From NCBI GenBank assembly GCA_022376925.1, contig JAIOJX010000032.1:200256939-200320938 (forward strand): a DNA stretch of 64,000 bases. Direction: 5' to 3'. The first letter of the stretch is position 1, and every line of letters starts with the position of its first letter. The position numbers and the translations under genes were made by a program. The notes beneath the pieces were generated by a model. It had not been told where the DNA came from. It did no database searches and worked only from the letters and a program-made list of their open reading frames with translations. Shown here piece after piece: positions 11,851-24,864 of this stretch. This DNA is from Tragulus kanchil. Taxonomy: Eukaryota > Chordata > Mammalia > Artiodactyla > Tragulidae.

Positions 11851-14139
11851 GGGCAGAAAGACTGTGGGAAGATCATCCTTCCCCGTGTCAGTAACTGTAG
11901 ACAGAATAGATAACCTGTTTTTCAGAAAAAGAAACTGAGGCTTTAAGAAGCTATAATCACTTGAGAATGGTGATCAGGCTAGTAAATGAGGAAGCTGGGG
12001 CTTATATCCAAACTTATTTTTTTATTATTTTAAAGTCCATCATCTTAAAATTATACTCTCCTGAATAAGCCTAATGACAAAATATCTGGCCTCCTCTCTA
12101 GGGCAATACTAGAACTAATAAGTTGAATAAAGCTCAATGTAAATTAGGAAGTGGTGACTGATAATAAAAGGACTATTAGACTTTAATGAATGCATTGGTG
12201 GGACTTCCCAAGTGGTGCTAGTGGTAAAGAATCCACCTGCCAGTGCAGGAGACATAAGAGACCCAGGTTCTATCTCTGCATTGGGAAGATCCCCTGGAGG
12301 AGGAAATGGCAACCTACTTCAATATTCTTTTTTTGTTTTGTTTTGTTTTGTTTTACAGAGTTTTGTCATTTACTGCCACACATCGACCCAAATCCTCTGC
12401 AGGTATACACGTGTCCACCCACCCCACTGAACCTCCCATCTCCCTCCCCAGCCCACCCCTCCAGGTCGCCACAGAGCCCCTGTTTGAGATCCCCCAGTCC
12501 CACAGCATATTCCCCTCCCTCCCTTACCCCAGTGTCCATAAGACTGTTCTCCATGGCCACCTCTCCAATGCTGCTCTGTGTATTCATTTATCAGCACCAT
12601 CTTTCTAGATTCCATATATATGTGTCAGGATACAATATTTATCTTTTTCTCTCTGACATACTTCACACTGTATAATAGATTCTAGATTCACCCACCTCAT
12701 TAGAATCAGTTCAAATGCATTTCCTTTTATGGATGAGTAATGTTCCATTGTATATATGTACCACAGCTTCTTCATCTAGCAGCTCAGACAACCCAATACC
12801 AAAAAAAATAAACAACCCATTCAAAAAATGGGAAAAAACCTAAACAGACATTTCTCCAAAAAAGACATACAGATGACCGACAAACACATCAAAAGATGTT
12901 CAACATTGCTCTTTGCGTTAGTGAAATGCAAATCAAAAGTACAATGAGATATCACTTCACACCAGTCAAAGCCATCATCAAAAATCTACAATGAGAGGGC
13001 AGAAAGACTGTGGGAAGATCATCCTTCCCGTGTCAGTAACTGTAGACAGAATAGATAACCTGTTTTTCAGAAAAAGAAACTGAGGCTTTAAGAAGCTATA
13101 ATCACTTGAGAATGGTGATCAGGCTAGTAAATGAGGAAGCTGGGGCTTATATCCAAACTTATTTTTTTATTATTTTAAAGTCCATCATCTTAAAATTATA
13201 CTCTCCTGAATAAGCCTAATGACAAAATATCTGGCCTCCTCTCTAGGGCAATACTAGAACTAATAAGTTGAATAAAGCTCAATGTAAATTAGGAAGTGGT
13301 GACTGATAATAAAAGGACTATTAGACTTTAATGAATGCATTGGTGGGACTTCCCAAGTGGTGCTAGTGGTAAAGAATCCACCTGCCAGTGCAGGAGACAT
13401 AAGAGACCCAGGTTCTATCTCTGCATTGGGAAGATCCCCTGGAGGAGGACATGGCAACCTACTTCAATATTCTTTTTTTGTTTTGTTTTGTTTTGTTTTA
13501 CAGAGTTTTGTCATTTACTGCCACACATCGACCCAAATCCTCTGCAGGTATACACGTGTCCACCCACCCCACTGAACCTCCCATCTCCCTCCCCAGCCCA
13601 CCCCTCCAGGTCGCCACAGAGCCCCTGTTTGAGATCCCCCAGTCCCACAGCATATTCCCCTCCCTCCCTTACCCCAGTGTCCATAAGACTGTTCTCCATG
13701 GCCACCTCTCCAATGCTGCTCTGTGTATTCATTTATCAGCACCATCTTTCTAGATTCCATATATATGTGTCAGGATACAATATTTATCTTTTTCTCTCTG
13801 ACATACTTCACACTGTATAATAGATTCTAGATTCACCCACCTCATTAGAATCAGTTCAAATGCATTTCCTTTTATGGATGAGTAATGTTCCATTGTATAT
13901 ATGTACCACAGCTTCTTCATCTAGCAGCTCAGACAACCCAATACCAAAAAAAATAAACAACCCATTCAAAAAATGGGAAAAAACCTAAACAGACATTTCT
14001 CCAAAAAAGACATACAGATGACCGACAAACACATCAAAAGATGTTCAACATTGCTCTTTGCGTTAGTGAAATGCAAATCAAAAGTACAATGAGATATCAC
14101 TTCACACCAGTCAGAATGGCCATCATCAAAAAATCTACA
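11851..14139. repeat. Tandem duplication, period 1145 bp
   Basis: 11851-12996 is repeated from 12997 to about 14139, abutting directly. The copies differ by CCTTCCCCGTG against CCTTCCCGTG at the start, one base in GGAGGAAATGG/GGAGGACATGG, and missing bases in CAGTCAGAATGGCC at the end of copy one. The first copy stops in the middle of an L1; the second continues to the L1 end. Confidence 0.92.
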
Positions 14140-14480
14140 GAGAATAAATGCTGGAGAGGGTGTGGAGAAAAGGGAACCCTCTGCTGACGGGAATGTGATC
14201 TGATACAGCCACTATGGAGGACAGTACGGAGATTCCTCTAAAAACTAAGAATAGAACCACCATATGACCCAGCAATCCCACTATTAGGCATATACCCTGA
14301 GGAAATCAAAATGGAAAGAGACACATGGACCCCAACGTTCACTGCAGCACTATTTATAATAGCTAGAACATGGAAGCAACCGAGATGTCCACTTCAATAT
14401 TCTTGCCTGAAGAATTCCATGGATGAGGAGCCTAGTGGGCTGCAGTCTGTACGGTCTCAGAGAGTCAGTTAGCAGCTATG
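13345..14480 (+). mobile_element. BovA SINE split by an L1 insertion
   Basis: The left part, 13345-13474, has head GGGACTTCCCAAGTGGTGCT and ends ACTTCAATATTCTT. The right part resumes at 14391 with the same ACTTCAATATTCTT, then GCCTGAAGAATTCCATGG and the AGAGTCAGTTAGCA end. The L1 at 13475-14390 lies between. A copy of the left part only is at 12200-12329. Confidence 0.85.
13475..14390 (-). mobile_element. 5'-inverted, truncated bovine-type L1
   Basis: L1 3' end inserted in minus orientation. A T-rich (TTTTG)n tail complement is followed by the 3' UTR complement (to about 13922). The strand then switches: 13923-14390 reads plus-strand ORF2 end and 3' sequence (ATGGGAAAAAACCTAAACAG, AAATGCAAATCAAAAGTACA, GGAGAGGGTGTGGAGAAAAG, up to CCGAGATGTCC). 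The two halves abut at neighbouring L1 positions, the pattern of twin priming. The target duplication ACTTCAATATTCTT flanks it. No intact frame. A truncated copy of the same insertion is at 12330-12990. Confidence 0.85.
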
Positions 14481-16098
14481 CACAATGAATTGATTAATGG
14501 TGGTTCCTTAAGTTTATTTAACTAAATGATTTACTTACAAGAAGTAGAAAATTCAGGAGTTACAGCTGAAAGAAGAGTGTCCTTACCCTCAGAGTATATG
14601 GGCAAGCAGTTCCTATGATAATTTATTATAGAGGAAAGCTTAACATTTCATTTGCCTATAAACTTTCATTACCTGTAAAATGAAATAAGAATAGTGATAC
14701 ATAGTTTAAAGCAGGCCTTCATTATAAAAGTCATAATTCCACTTTTGATGGGCATTATAAATTTGTCATCAACCTGTCAGCCAAACTCAGGCCAGACTTT
14801 CTCTTGGTCCAGACAGAAAACCTGGTCATATCTGCAATAATCACTCTGTAACTCAATATACACCTTTGGCTAAGGCAAAAACCCTTTGAATTTAATGTTA
14901 ACTAATGTTTAAGCAAAACAAGTTCTTTTTTGCAAGGTATGTGAAGCAGGTTCATTCCTTTTCTTGTTTATAGTCATTATGTTTTTCGAGCTCTGAAGTA
15001 GTTTCTAATTTAATTTCCTCATTATTATTATTTAGTGCCTAATGCAAGCTCCCGGGGACAAAGAGTGAAACTGCCAAAACCTAATGTGCAACAATTTATT
15101 GGACTGTGGCATGACTACTTCTTGCGATGTTCAGAGCCAAGTCCTGGAGAAAGTGCACGGGCCCGGGATGGCTGCCCACTGACATATGTGTGTTCTCCTA
15201 TGACACCCTGGTCTCTCCAAATATGTCGTTTCCCCCTCCACCCCGCCCCCAACACACTCCTGCACCATTCTACTGCTAGATGAAGACTTAGAAGTAAATA
15301 ATAACCAGATGCCATCAGTTCCTGTGGAAAGCCAGCTAAAACAGATGATTCTCACAGAGAGTAACACGAGAAAACAATCAGCCTCTTTGACAACATGGTG
15401 TGTTGAAAAGAGGCCACAGCACATATATCTGGGGGCATCATGTGTTTCTGCATCAATCAAGGTAAGAGCTCGCAAAATGCTTATATTACTTCCTTTAAAT
15501 CCTGGTCAGTCTCTCACCCTCTGCTCTGGCTTCCAAATCAAATAAAACGCTGATGCTCTTCCACTGAGGTAAAGTGTTCATGCCCTTCCATCATATTAGA
15601 GTAGAGAGGGCAGAGGAACAAGTCACAGTAAAGGGAATTCTGCCCTAGAACTCTTCAGTATGGATGCACAGTAAGGACTTCCAGATTTCCTGGGGAAAAC
15701 ACTGCATCCTCTTCCCTTCTGCTGTGTAGCCCACAGCAGTCACTGCCAATTGGTAAGTACAGCCTGGTTATCCTGGTGAGGGACACAAATGCTCAGTGCT
15801 TTTCTATGCAAGCAAATGCTTTATCCCTACCAGTTAGAAAAGAATGAAGAACTGTCTATGTTCTGAAGCCCCAAGACATGGAGTGATGGTCATTCAGGCA
15901 AACAGGGTCAGTTTAACCAGTGAGAGAGAATCCATTCAAAAGTAGCCACAAGAACTAAATGGATTCTTCTGGAAAAGAAAGGCTAGAAAAGCTTCCAAAA
16001 CTAGAATTCTAATCCAGAGACCAAGGCAGGGCTCAAAGGATTCCAAAATGCAATGGTATGTCAGAAAGTGTGCAAGAGCTTCTTAAGGACATTAAAAA

Positions 16099-18335
16099 TA
16101 TCTGCATAAACAGATATCCCTTCCCACATCTACCTCCAAATTCAGAGACTCCCGGGCACCAAAGCTAGGCCAAAGGAGGACCTCAAAAGAAAAGGGTGGC
16201 AGACGTTGTCCAAGTGCTATCACCTCACTTCTTTCCTGATCACAGAACCCTGGTTTGTTCAGGCAGGGGGTCGAGGAAGCCTGTTCTCAGAGTAGGCCCC
16301 CACATCCCTGTCCTCCTGAGAGGACAACATGTGACTGGTGCAGGCCAGGCAGAGTAACTGCATCGCTCCTCCAATTACTGGTCTTGGGATGCACATGTGG
16401 GCTCGTAGGTATGAGAGGTTTGCTGGTATGAGAGGTATGAGAGGTGGAGGACGACCAATACCTCACTCAGAAGAAAGCTCTTTTTACTCCTCCCCTCCCC
16501 CAGCCTGGAATGAGGGCACAATGCCTGGATGTGCAGGAGCCATCCTGAGACCATGAGGCAACAAATCGGAAGATAAAAGTCAACATGAGACGGAATGGAC
16601 TGGGAAAAAATGTATCCCCTAATGGCCTTGTCCGGACCGTGGTAGCAGCCCTGAACTGCCTAGCTTGGTGAAAACTGTAAAACAGATACAACAAACGCCC
16701 AAAATGGAGAAAAACCATACGGGATGAGAAAGCAAGAAGCAAAGGGTCTTCCTTTGAGCCTGTCTCTTTCCAGCCATCATCCACATGTTTAAGGCTTTTT
16801 CCTAAGATAGGTCAGAACAGCAGAGAACAGAAGGTGGTCACGTGACAGATGACCTCAAAGTCTCAGCAGGGGCTCCTGGCCCCTCCAAAGTGATGTGCAG
16901 CAACACCAAGATGAAGGCTAAGAAAAGGAATCCCTTCCTAAAGAGGGGGAGGTCTGAGAGGCAAGGGAAAGAGACAGCGTGGAGCTCTCACATCAGCTGA
17001 CACCCACCCCCTAGCTGGGAGTGGGGGGACATGAGGAGGTTCACTCCTCCAAAGGTAAGGTGACATCTCTAAGGACTAGATGTGGGGTCCTCTGATGCTC
17101 CATTTAATCTTTTCCTCTAGATTGCAAGAGCCTTAAGGAGAAGAGCTATGGCCGCCTTAACTCTTCCTTTATTCCTAGTGGCTTACGGCACAATGCTTGG
17201 CCCATAGCAGGTGAAAAAAAAATCTGCATAAACAGATATCCCTTCCCACATCTACCTCCAAATTCAGAGACTCCCGGGCACCAAAGCTAGGCCAAAGGAG
17301 GACCTCAAAAGAAAAGGGTGGCAGACGTTGTCCAAGTGCTATCACCTCACTTCTTTCCTGATCACAGAACCCTGGTTTGTTCAGGCAGGGGGTCGAGGAA
17401 GCCTGTTCTCAGAGTAGGCCCCCACATCCCTGTCCTCCTGAGAGGACAACATGTGACTGGTGCAGGCCAGGCAGAGTAACTGCATCGCTCCTCCAATTAC
17501 TGGTCTTGGGATGCACATGTGGGCTCGTAGGTATGAGAGGTTTGCTGGTATGAGAGGTATGAGAGGTGGAGGACGACCAATACCTCACTCAGAAGAAAGC
17601 TCTTTTTACTCCTCCCCTCCCCCAGCCTGGAATGAGGGCACAATGCCTGGATGTGCAGGAGCCATCCTGAGACCATGAGGCAACAAATCGGAAGATAAAA
17701 GTCAACATGAGACGGAATGGACTGGGAAAAAATGTATCCCCTAATGGCCTTGTCCGGACCGTGGTAGCAGCCCTGAACTGCCTAGCTTGGTGAAAACTGT
17801 AAAACAGATACAACAAACGCCCAAAATGGAGAAAACCATAAGGGATGAGAAAGCAAGAAGCAAAGGGTCTTCCTTTGAGCCTGTCTCTTTCCAGCCATCA
17901 TCCACATGTTTAAGGCTTTTTCCTAAGATAGGTCAGAACAGCAGAGAACAGAAGGTGGTCACGTGACAGATGACCTCAAAGTCTCAGCAGGGGCTCCTGG
18001 CCCCTCCAAAGTGATGTGCAGCAACACCAAGATGAAGGCTAAGAAAAGGAATCCCTTCCTAAAGAGGGGGAGGTCTGAGAGGCAAGGGAAAGAGACAGCG
18101 TGGAGCTCTCACATCAGCTGACACCCACCCCCTAGCTGGGAGTGGGGGGACATGAGGAGGTTCACTCCTCCAAAGGTAAGGTGACATCTCTAAGGACTAG
18201 ATGTGGGGTCCTCTGATGCTCCATTTAATCTTTTCCTCTAGATTGCAAGAGCCTTAAGGAGAAGAGCTATGGCCGCCTTAACTCTTCCTTTATTCCTAGT
18301 GGCTTACGGCACAATGCTTGGCCCATAGCAGGTGA
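16099..18335. repeat. Tandem duplication, period 1122 bp
   Basis: About 16099-17215 is repeated at about 17221-18335. The join is an A run (CAGGTGAAAAAAAAATCTGC). One A differs in GGAGAAAAACCATACGGG against GGAGAAAACCATAAGGG. The content is unrecognised, fairly GC-rich intronic sequence. Confidence 0.92.
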
Positions 18336-20500
18336 TCAATCAATTGTGAATGAATAAGGAGTGACTGTTTGGAGACTTAGAAAGGGGTTTCCCTGGTGGG
18401 TCAGTCAATAAAGAATTCATCTGCAATGCTGGAGACCTGGGTCTGATCCCTGGGTCAGGAAGATCCCTTGGAGAAGGAAACAGCAACCCACTCCAGTATT
18501 CTTGCCTAGGAAATCCCATGGACAGAGGAGCCTGGTGTCCTACAGTCTGTGGAGTCACAAGAGTCCTAAGCCACCAGCACCACATAAGCATCAGCAATTG
18601 TCGCTGCTGAGGTGTGTTGTGCATGTAGCTGTTCTTACTGCTGTTATTGCAGGGGTAGAGACAGAAGATAGACAATTTCTTCCTGAATCCAAAGCCTTTA
18701 AAAGTCAAGTAGTCCATTAGGCTCTTCAAGCCAGCACAGAAGCATGGCTTTGCCTGGCCTCTTTAGTGTCCCTTGTAAGAGATGGTACCTCCCACCCTGC
18801 TCAGGGACTGCCATAGCAGAGCAATCCTCAGAGAATGTGGAAATTAGGGGGCCATCTGAGGCAGCGAGTGCTGCTACACCCGAGTCACTACCACAAAGGG
18901 ATCCATCCCCCTCTTTCCCAGCAGACTGCTTACCAGCCCCTAAGGAGCCTCTAACAACCTAACTGCCTGATAACAGAGCCCCTCCTCAGGGGACACACGC
19001 TGCTTGCTCACCAATGGAGAGAGCGCCAGTGATTAAATCCACAGCTGTCGACTGCAGCTAAGACTGGATTTCTGAAATTAATTTGAAAATGTCCCTAACC
19101 GTTTGCCCTTTTCTACTGCATTCTGTAAATTCTTTCCTCTCTCCTGGACGTCAAGATGGGAGGGTGTTAGAAGCAAAGCTCTCCCAGACTGAGGCTGCAG
19201 CACCAAGCCTCAAGGTGGTACCAACAGTCTGAATGAGGGAACTCACCATCTGCAAAGAGCACAGACTGGGTCAGCTCCACAGGAGGCCTGCCAGGGGCCA
19301 AGCACATTTTTAGGGCTCATCCCAGGGATGCTGGCCAAGGTATCCCTGATCAACAACGTCCTGCAGTGTTAAACCTGAGCCTTAAGGAGAAGAGCTATGG
19401 CCGCCTTAACTCTTCCTTTATTCCTAGTGGCTTACGGCACAATGCTTGGCCCATAGCAGGTGATCAATCAATTGTGAATGAATAAGGAGTGACTGTTTGG
19501 AGACTTAGAAAGGGGTTTCCCTGGTGGGTCAGTCAATAAAGAATTCATCTGCAATGCTGGAGACCTGGGTCTGATCCCTGGGTCAGGAAGATCCCTTGGA
19601 GAAGGAAACAGCAACCCACTCCAGTATTCTTGCCTAGGAAATCCCATGGACAGAGGAGCCTGGTGTCCTACAGTCTGTGGAGTCACAAGAGTCCTAAGCC
19701 ACCAGCACCACATAAGCATCAGCAATTGTCGCTGCTGAGGTGTGTTGTGCATGTAGCTGTTCTTACTGCTGTTATTGCAGGGGTAGAGACAGAAGATAGA
19801 CAATTTCTTCCTGAATCCAAAGCCTTTAAAAGTCAAGTAGTCCATTAGGCTCTTCAAGCCAGCACAGAAGCATGGCTTTGCCTGGCCTCTTTAGTGTCCC
19901 TTGTAAGAGATGGTACCTCCCACCCTGCTCAGGGACTGCCATAGCAGAGCAATCCTCAGAGAATGTGGAAATTAGGGGGCCATCTGAGGCAGCGAGTGCT
20001 GCTACACCCGAGTCACTACCACAAAGGGATCCATCCCCCTCTTTCCCAGCAGACTGCTTACCAGCCCCTAAGGAGCCTCTAACAACCTAACTGCCTGATA
20101 ACAGAGCCCCTCCTCAGGGGACACACGCTGCTTGCTCACCAATGGAGAGAGCGCCAGTGATTAAATCCACAGCTGTCGACTGCAGCTAAGACTGGATTTC
20201 TGAAATTAATTTGAAAATGTCCCTAACCGTTTGCCCTTTTCTACTGCATTCTGTAAATTCTTTCCCTCTCTCTCCTGGACGTCAAGATGGGAGGGTGTTA
20301 GAAGCAAAGCTCTCCCAGACTGAGGCTGCAGCACCAAGCCTCAAGGTGGTACCAACAGTCTGAATGAGGGAACTCACCATCTGCAAAGAGCACAGACTGG
20401 GTCAGCTCCACAGGAGGCCTGCCAGGGGCCAAGCACATTTTTAGGGCTCATCCCAGGGATGCTGGCCAAGGTATCCCTGATCAACAACGTCCTGCAGTGT
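18251..20500. repeat. Tandem duplication, period 1128-1131 bp
   Basis: 18251-19369 is repeated at 19379-20500. The join is TAAACCTGA. A 3-bp difference lies in TTCTTTCCTCTCTCC against TTCTTTCCCTCTCTCTCC. About 85 bp at the start are also the end of the previous pair. The unit contains a BovA SINE. Confidence 0.92.
18384..18560 (+). mobile_element. BovA SINE
   Basis: Head GGGGTTTCCCTGGTGGGTCA, then CTGGGTCAGGAAGATCCCTT, GAGAAGGAAACAGCAACCCA, CCAGTATTCTTGCCTAGG and GGAGTCACAAGAGTC, in normal family order. Copied at 19512-19688 by the tandem duplication. Confidence 0.88.
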
Positions 20501-22610
20501 ACTTGAGAAACACACTCGACCCCTGAGTACTAATGCAGCAACTCAGCTCCCAGATTCCAAACCATGCCCGGAGATCTGCACGGCGCACGCTGAGGAACTA
20601 AAAGATGGGGGATCGCTTCTTATCCATTTATCTGAAACCTCTGTGAAACAAAATGGGGGTTAAGTGGGTAAAAGGGTAGGTGGATGTGGGAATAAAAGAA
20701 ACATTCATCTTCATATCCCCAGGGACTACCTAGGCTATACCACAGATGTTCAATGCATCAAGGGAGAGGGGGGCTGCAAGGAAAGGAAGGGGAAACTGAC
20801 CAACTGGTATATTGCACCGAAAAGCAGATGAGATCCACTGAGCCTGCAGTCTCCGCAGGCATGACGACCGAGACCCTGCTACATCACCCTCAGCATCTCA
20901 TCAGCACTTCCCCATTCCCCTTCTGTTTTTACTTAGGTTTCTTGTCGCTATTTCACATTTTTCCAGAGCACTCACTAACAAAACATACACGTATTTTAAT
21001 GTATTCTGCTTAGAATTTAACAAGATTGCCGTGGGGACAAGAAATTTATCAGATTTTTTTCTCTGTGTCCCTAGAAGGATACCCGGCACTTAATAAGGGA
21101 ATGAAAAAGATAATTCCGTAAAGCACTTTGCACAATGCCCGACACATAGTACGTGCCCAATAGACTGATGGTGAACACTATCACACCCCATCTAGTTCTT
21201 ACAACAGTCAGGTGAGACAATTATAATTATCCAACTGTATGAACAACAACAAAAAATAAGACTCCAAGAAGATAAATAATGACATAGGTGACAACAGCTA
21301 TTGAATGGCAGACACAAGCTTCCAACCAAATTTGCCTGCCTCCAAAGTCCACAGTCTAGTTGCCACACCATATTCATAATCTATCACCTATCATAACCCA
21401 AGTTATACCTGGATTTCAACTACATGCTGAATCCCAGGATGGCCAAGCTACACAGAAGACAGAGCATGATGATAGGAATCAAAAAACTGAATAAGCAATT
21501 AAATTGCAAATTGATGTCTTGTATCAGCTCCAAGGAGGCCTGCCAGGGCCAAGCACATTTTAGGGCCAAACCAGTGCCCGTGCAGTGTACTTGAGAAACA
21601 CACTCGACCCTGAGTACTAATGCAGCAACTCAGCTCCCAGATTCCAAACCATGCCCGGAGATCTGCAGCGACGCTGAGGAACTAAAAGATGGGGGATCGC
21701 TTCTTATCCATTTATCTGAAACCTCTGTGAAACAAAATGGGGGTTAAGTGGGTAAAAGGGTAGGTGGATGTGGGAATAAAAGAAACATTCATCTTCATAT
21801 CCCCAGGGACTACCTAGGCTATACCACAGATGTTCAATGCATCAAGGGAGAGGGGGGCTGCAAGGAAAGGAAGGGGAAACTGACCAACTGGTATATTGCA
21901 CCGAAAAGCAGATGAGATCCACTGAGCCTGCAGTCTCCGCAGGCATGACGACCGAGACCCTGCTACATCACCCTCAGCATCTCATCAGCACTTCCCCATT
22001 CCCCTTCTGTTTTTACTTAGGTTTCTTGTCGCTATTTCACATTTTTCCAGAGCACTCACTAACAAAAACATACACGTATTTTAATGTATTCTGCTTAGAA
22101 TTTAACAAGATTGCCGTGGGGACAAGAAATTTATCAGATTTTTTTCTCTGTGTCCCTAGAAGGATACCCGGCACTTAATAAGGGAATGAAAAAGATAATT
22201 CCGTAAAGCACTTTGCACAATGCCCGACACATAGTACGTGCCCAATAGACTGATGGTGAACACTATCACACCCCATCTAGTTCTTACAACAGTCAGGTGA
22301 GACAATTATAATTATCCAACTGTATGAACAACAACAAAAAATAAGACTCCAAGAAGATAAATAATGACATAGGTGACAACAGCTATTGAATGGCAGACAC
22401 AAGCTTCCAACCAAATTTGCCTGCCTCCAAAGTCCACAGTCTAGTTGCCACACCATATTCATAATCTATCACCTATCATAACCCAAGTTATACCTGGATT
22501 TCAACTACATGCTGAATCCCAGGATGGCCAAGCTACACAGAAGACAGAGCATGATGATAGGAATCAAAAAACTGAATAAGCAATTAAATTGCAAATTGAT
22601 GTCTTGTATC
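20403..22610. repeat. Tandem duplication, period about 1085 bp
   Basis: 20403-21525 is repeated at 21526-22610. The first about 150 bp of the second copy are damaged by deletions (TCCACAGGAGG to TCCAAGGAGG, CAGGGGCC to CAGGGCC, loss of about 40 bp around the TCCCAGGGATGCTGG stretch, GCACGGCGCACGC to GCAGCGACGC). The rest is essentially identical, apart from one A in AACAAAACATAC. Confidence 0.92.
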
Positions 22611-24864
22611 CTTCAGAATAAGACAGGTGTGATGTGTGTGTGTGTGCAGTAAGTATCTGTGGATGTGGCAGTGTAACAGACGGCGAAGGCAGAAAGCACT
22701 TCAATTTACTCCCTGGGAGGAATCTGCAATGCTCCACTGAAGTGTCTCGAAGCAGTCACATAAAGCAGGATCATTCCAGATTGAATGTTGGATGTTCTGG
22801 TCCAGTTCACAGCCTTCTACCATCTATCTGTGATGTCTTGTGTAAGTCAATCTCCTTCTCTAGACTCTAGCTTCTCTTATGAAAAAGAAGCAGACAGGAA
22901 GACTACTAATCCAACCCTTCCAATTCTAGTAGACTTACTTTTGGGGCATTATGAGGGTAAATGAACTCAAGATATGAAAACACTTTGCCAAATCTCTAAC
23001 ACAAAAAGAAGATATTGACTCTTCTCTAGAGAGGGATAAAAGGATTCACTGATTTACTAAGAAGTTTAGGCCTCTCCCGTACGCCCTTGCACTAACCTTG
23101 GGTCATGGTGGTAGTCTCTAATGAAGACTTCACAATGGCCCTTCTTTTTGTTGTTGTTGGTTTTACAGAGTTTTGTTGTTTACAGATATGTATAATCCCA
23201 TGTTAGTCATATGTATATCCCATCTCCCCCCATCCCACCCCTCCAGGTCACAATGACCCTTCTTGATACTCTCTTTCTTGTGACTAAACTAAGTCATTCC
23301 TACAGACCCCTGAACTTAAACTCTGCTTTGCCCCAAAGTTTGACTACAGACACAAACAGTGGAACATGGGCCCCTTATCAGTTTCTCCTGGGAATCAGCC
23401 AACCACAGTGAGACCTTGGTGTTGTCACACCCAAACGTTATTTCCCACTGTGTGTCTAACATCCCCTCCCAAGACTCTGCTGATCCCCCGTCTGAGTCAC
23501 CAAGGAAACTCAGAACCACCCTCCCCCCACTCTTAAACCAGGTATCAAATCTTACTGCCTCACCTCAAGTGTTAAAGCCGATGGCTTTCCTGAACTGACC
23601 CTGCTGGGTCTCAGGCATCTTCTCCTTAAGCCCTTCTGCAATAATGGTCATAAATACTATCTTGCCAAAAAAACATTCCCTGGAGCTCTGTCCTAAAAAA
23701 GCTGGCCAAGCTACACAGAAGACAGAGCATGATGATAGGAATCAAAAAACTGAATAAGCAATTAAATTGCAAATTGATGTCTTGTATCCTTCAGAATAAG
23801 ACAGGTGTGATGTGTGTGTGTGTGCAGTAAGTATCTGTGGATGTGGCAGTGTAACAGACGGCGAAGGCAGAAAGCACTTCAATTTACTCCCTGGGAGGAA
23901 TCTGCAATGCTCCACTGAAGTGTCTCGAAGCAGTCACATAAAGCAGGATCATTCCAGATTGAATGTTGGATGTTCTGGTCCAGTTCACAGCCTTCTACCA
24001 TCTATCTGTGATGTCTTGTGTAAGTCAATCTCCTTCTCTAGACTCTAGCTTCTCTTATGAAAAAGAAGCAGACAGGAAGACTACTAATCCAACCCTTCCA
24101 ATTCTAGTAGACTTACTTTTGGGGCATTATGAGGGTAAATGAACTCAAGATATGAAAACACTTTGCCAAATCTCTAACACAAAAAGAAGATATTGACTCT
24201 TCTCTAGAGAGGGATAAAAGGATTCACTGATTTACTAAGAAGTTTAGGCCTCTCCCGTACGCCCTTGCACTAACCTTGGGTCATGGTGGTAGTCTCTAAT
24301 GAAGACTTCACAATGGCCCTTCTTTTTGTTGTTGTTGTTGGTTTTACAGAGTTTTGTTGTTTACAGATATGTATAATCCCATGTTAGTCATATGTATATC
24401 CCATCTCCCCCCATCCCACCCCTCCAGGTCACAATGACCCTTCTTGATACTCTCTTTCTTGTGACTAAACTAAGTCATTCCTACAGACCCCTGAACTTAA
24501 ACTCTGCTTTGCCCCAAAGTTTGACTACAGACACAAACAGTGGAACATGGGCCCCTTATCAGTTTCTCCTGGGAATCAGCCAACCACAGTGAGACCTTGG
24601 TGTTGTCACACCCAAACGTTATTTCCCACTGTGTGTCTAACATCCCCTCCCAAGACTCTGCTGATCCCCCGTCTGAGTCACCAAGGAAACTCAGAACCAC
24701 CCTCCCCCCACTCTTAAACCAGGTATCAAATCTTACTGCCTCACCTCAAGTGTTAAAGCCGATGGCTTTCCTGAACTGACCCTGCTGGGTCTCAGGCATC
24801 TTCTCCTTAAGCCCTTCTGCAATAATGGTCATAAATACTATCTTGCCAAAAAAACATTCCCTGG
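22526..24864. repeat. Tandem duplication, period 1178-1181 bp
   Basis: 22526-23683 is repeated at 23704-24864, with join filler AGCTCTGTCCTAAAAAAGCT. The second copy has one extra GTT in a GTT run beside a short L1. About 85 bp at the start are shared with the previous pair. Confidence 0.92.
23147..23248 (-). mobile_element. Very short 5'-truncated L1 with target duplication
   Basis: About 102 bp of L1 3' end in minus orientation (GTTGTTGGTTTTACAGAGTT through CCCATCCCACCCCTCCAGGT). It is flanked by CACAATGGCCCTTCTT (23131-23146) and CACAATGACCCTTCTT (23249-23264), a 16-bp target duplication with one mismatch. Copied at 24325-24429 with one extra GTT. Confidence 0.85.

Noticed and set aside
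12190..12675. A 161-codon open frame present twice (also 13335-13820)
   Set aside because: It crosses a BovA SINE head, a TTTTG run and antisense L1 3' UTR, so it is a chance frame in repeats; its two copies come from the tandem duplication.
16338..17678. Repeated 72-codon frames (16338-16556 and 17460-17678), like similar pairs at 4473/5567, 18744/19872 and 22634/23812
   Set aside because: Identical pairs arise from the tandem duplications; the frames are short, have no recognised domains and lie in NRXN3 intron.
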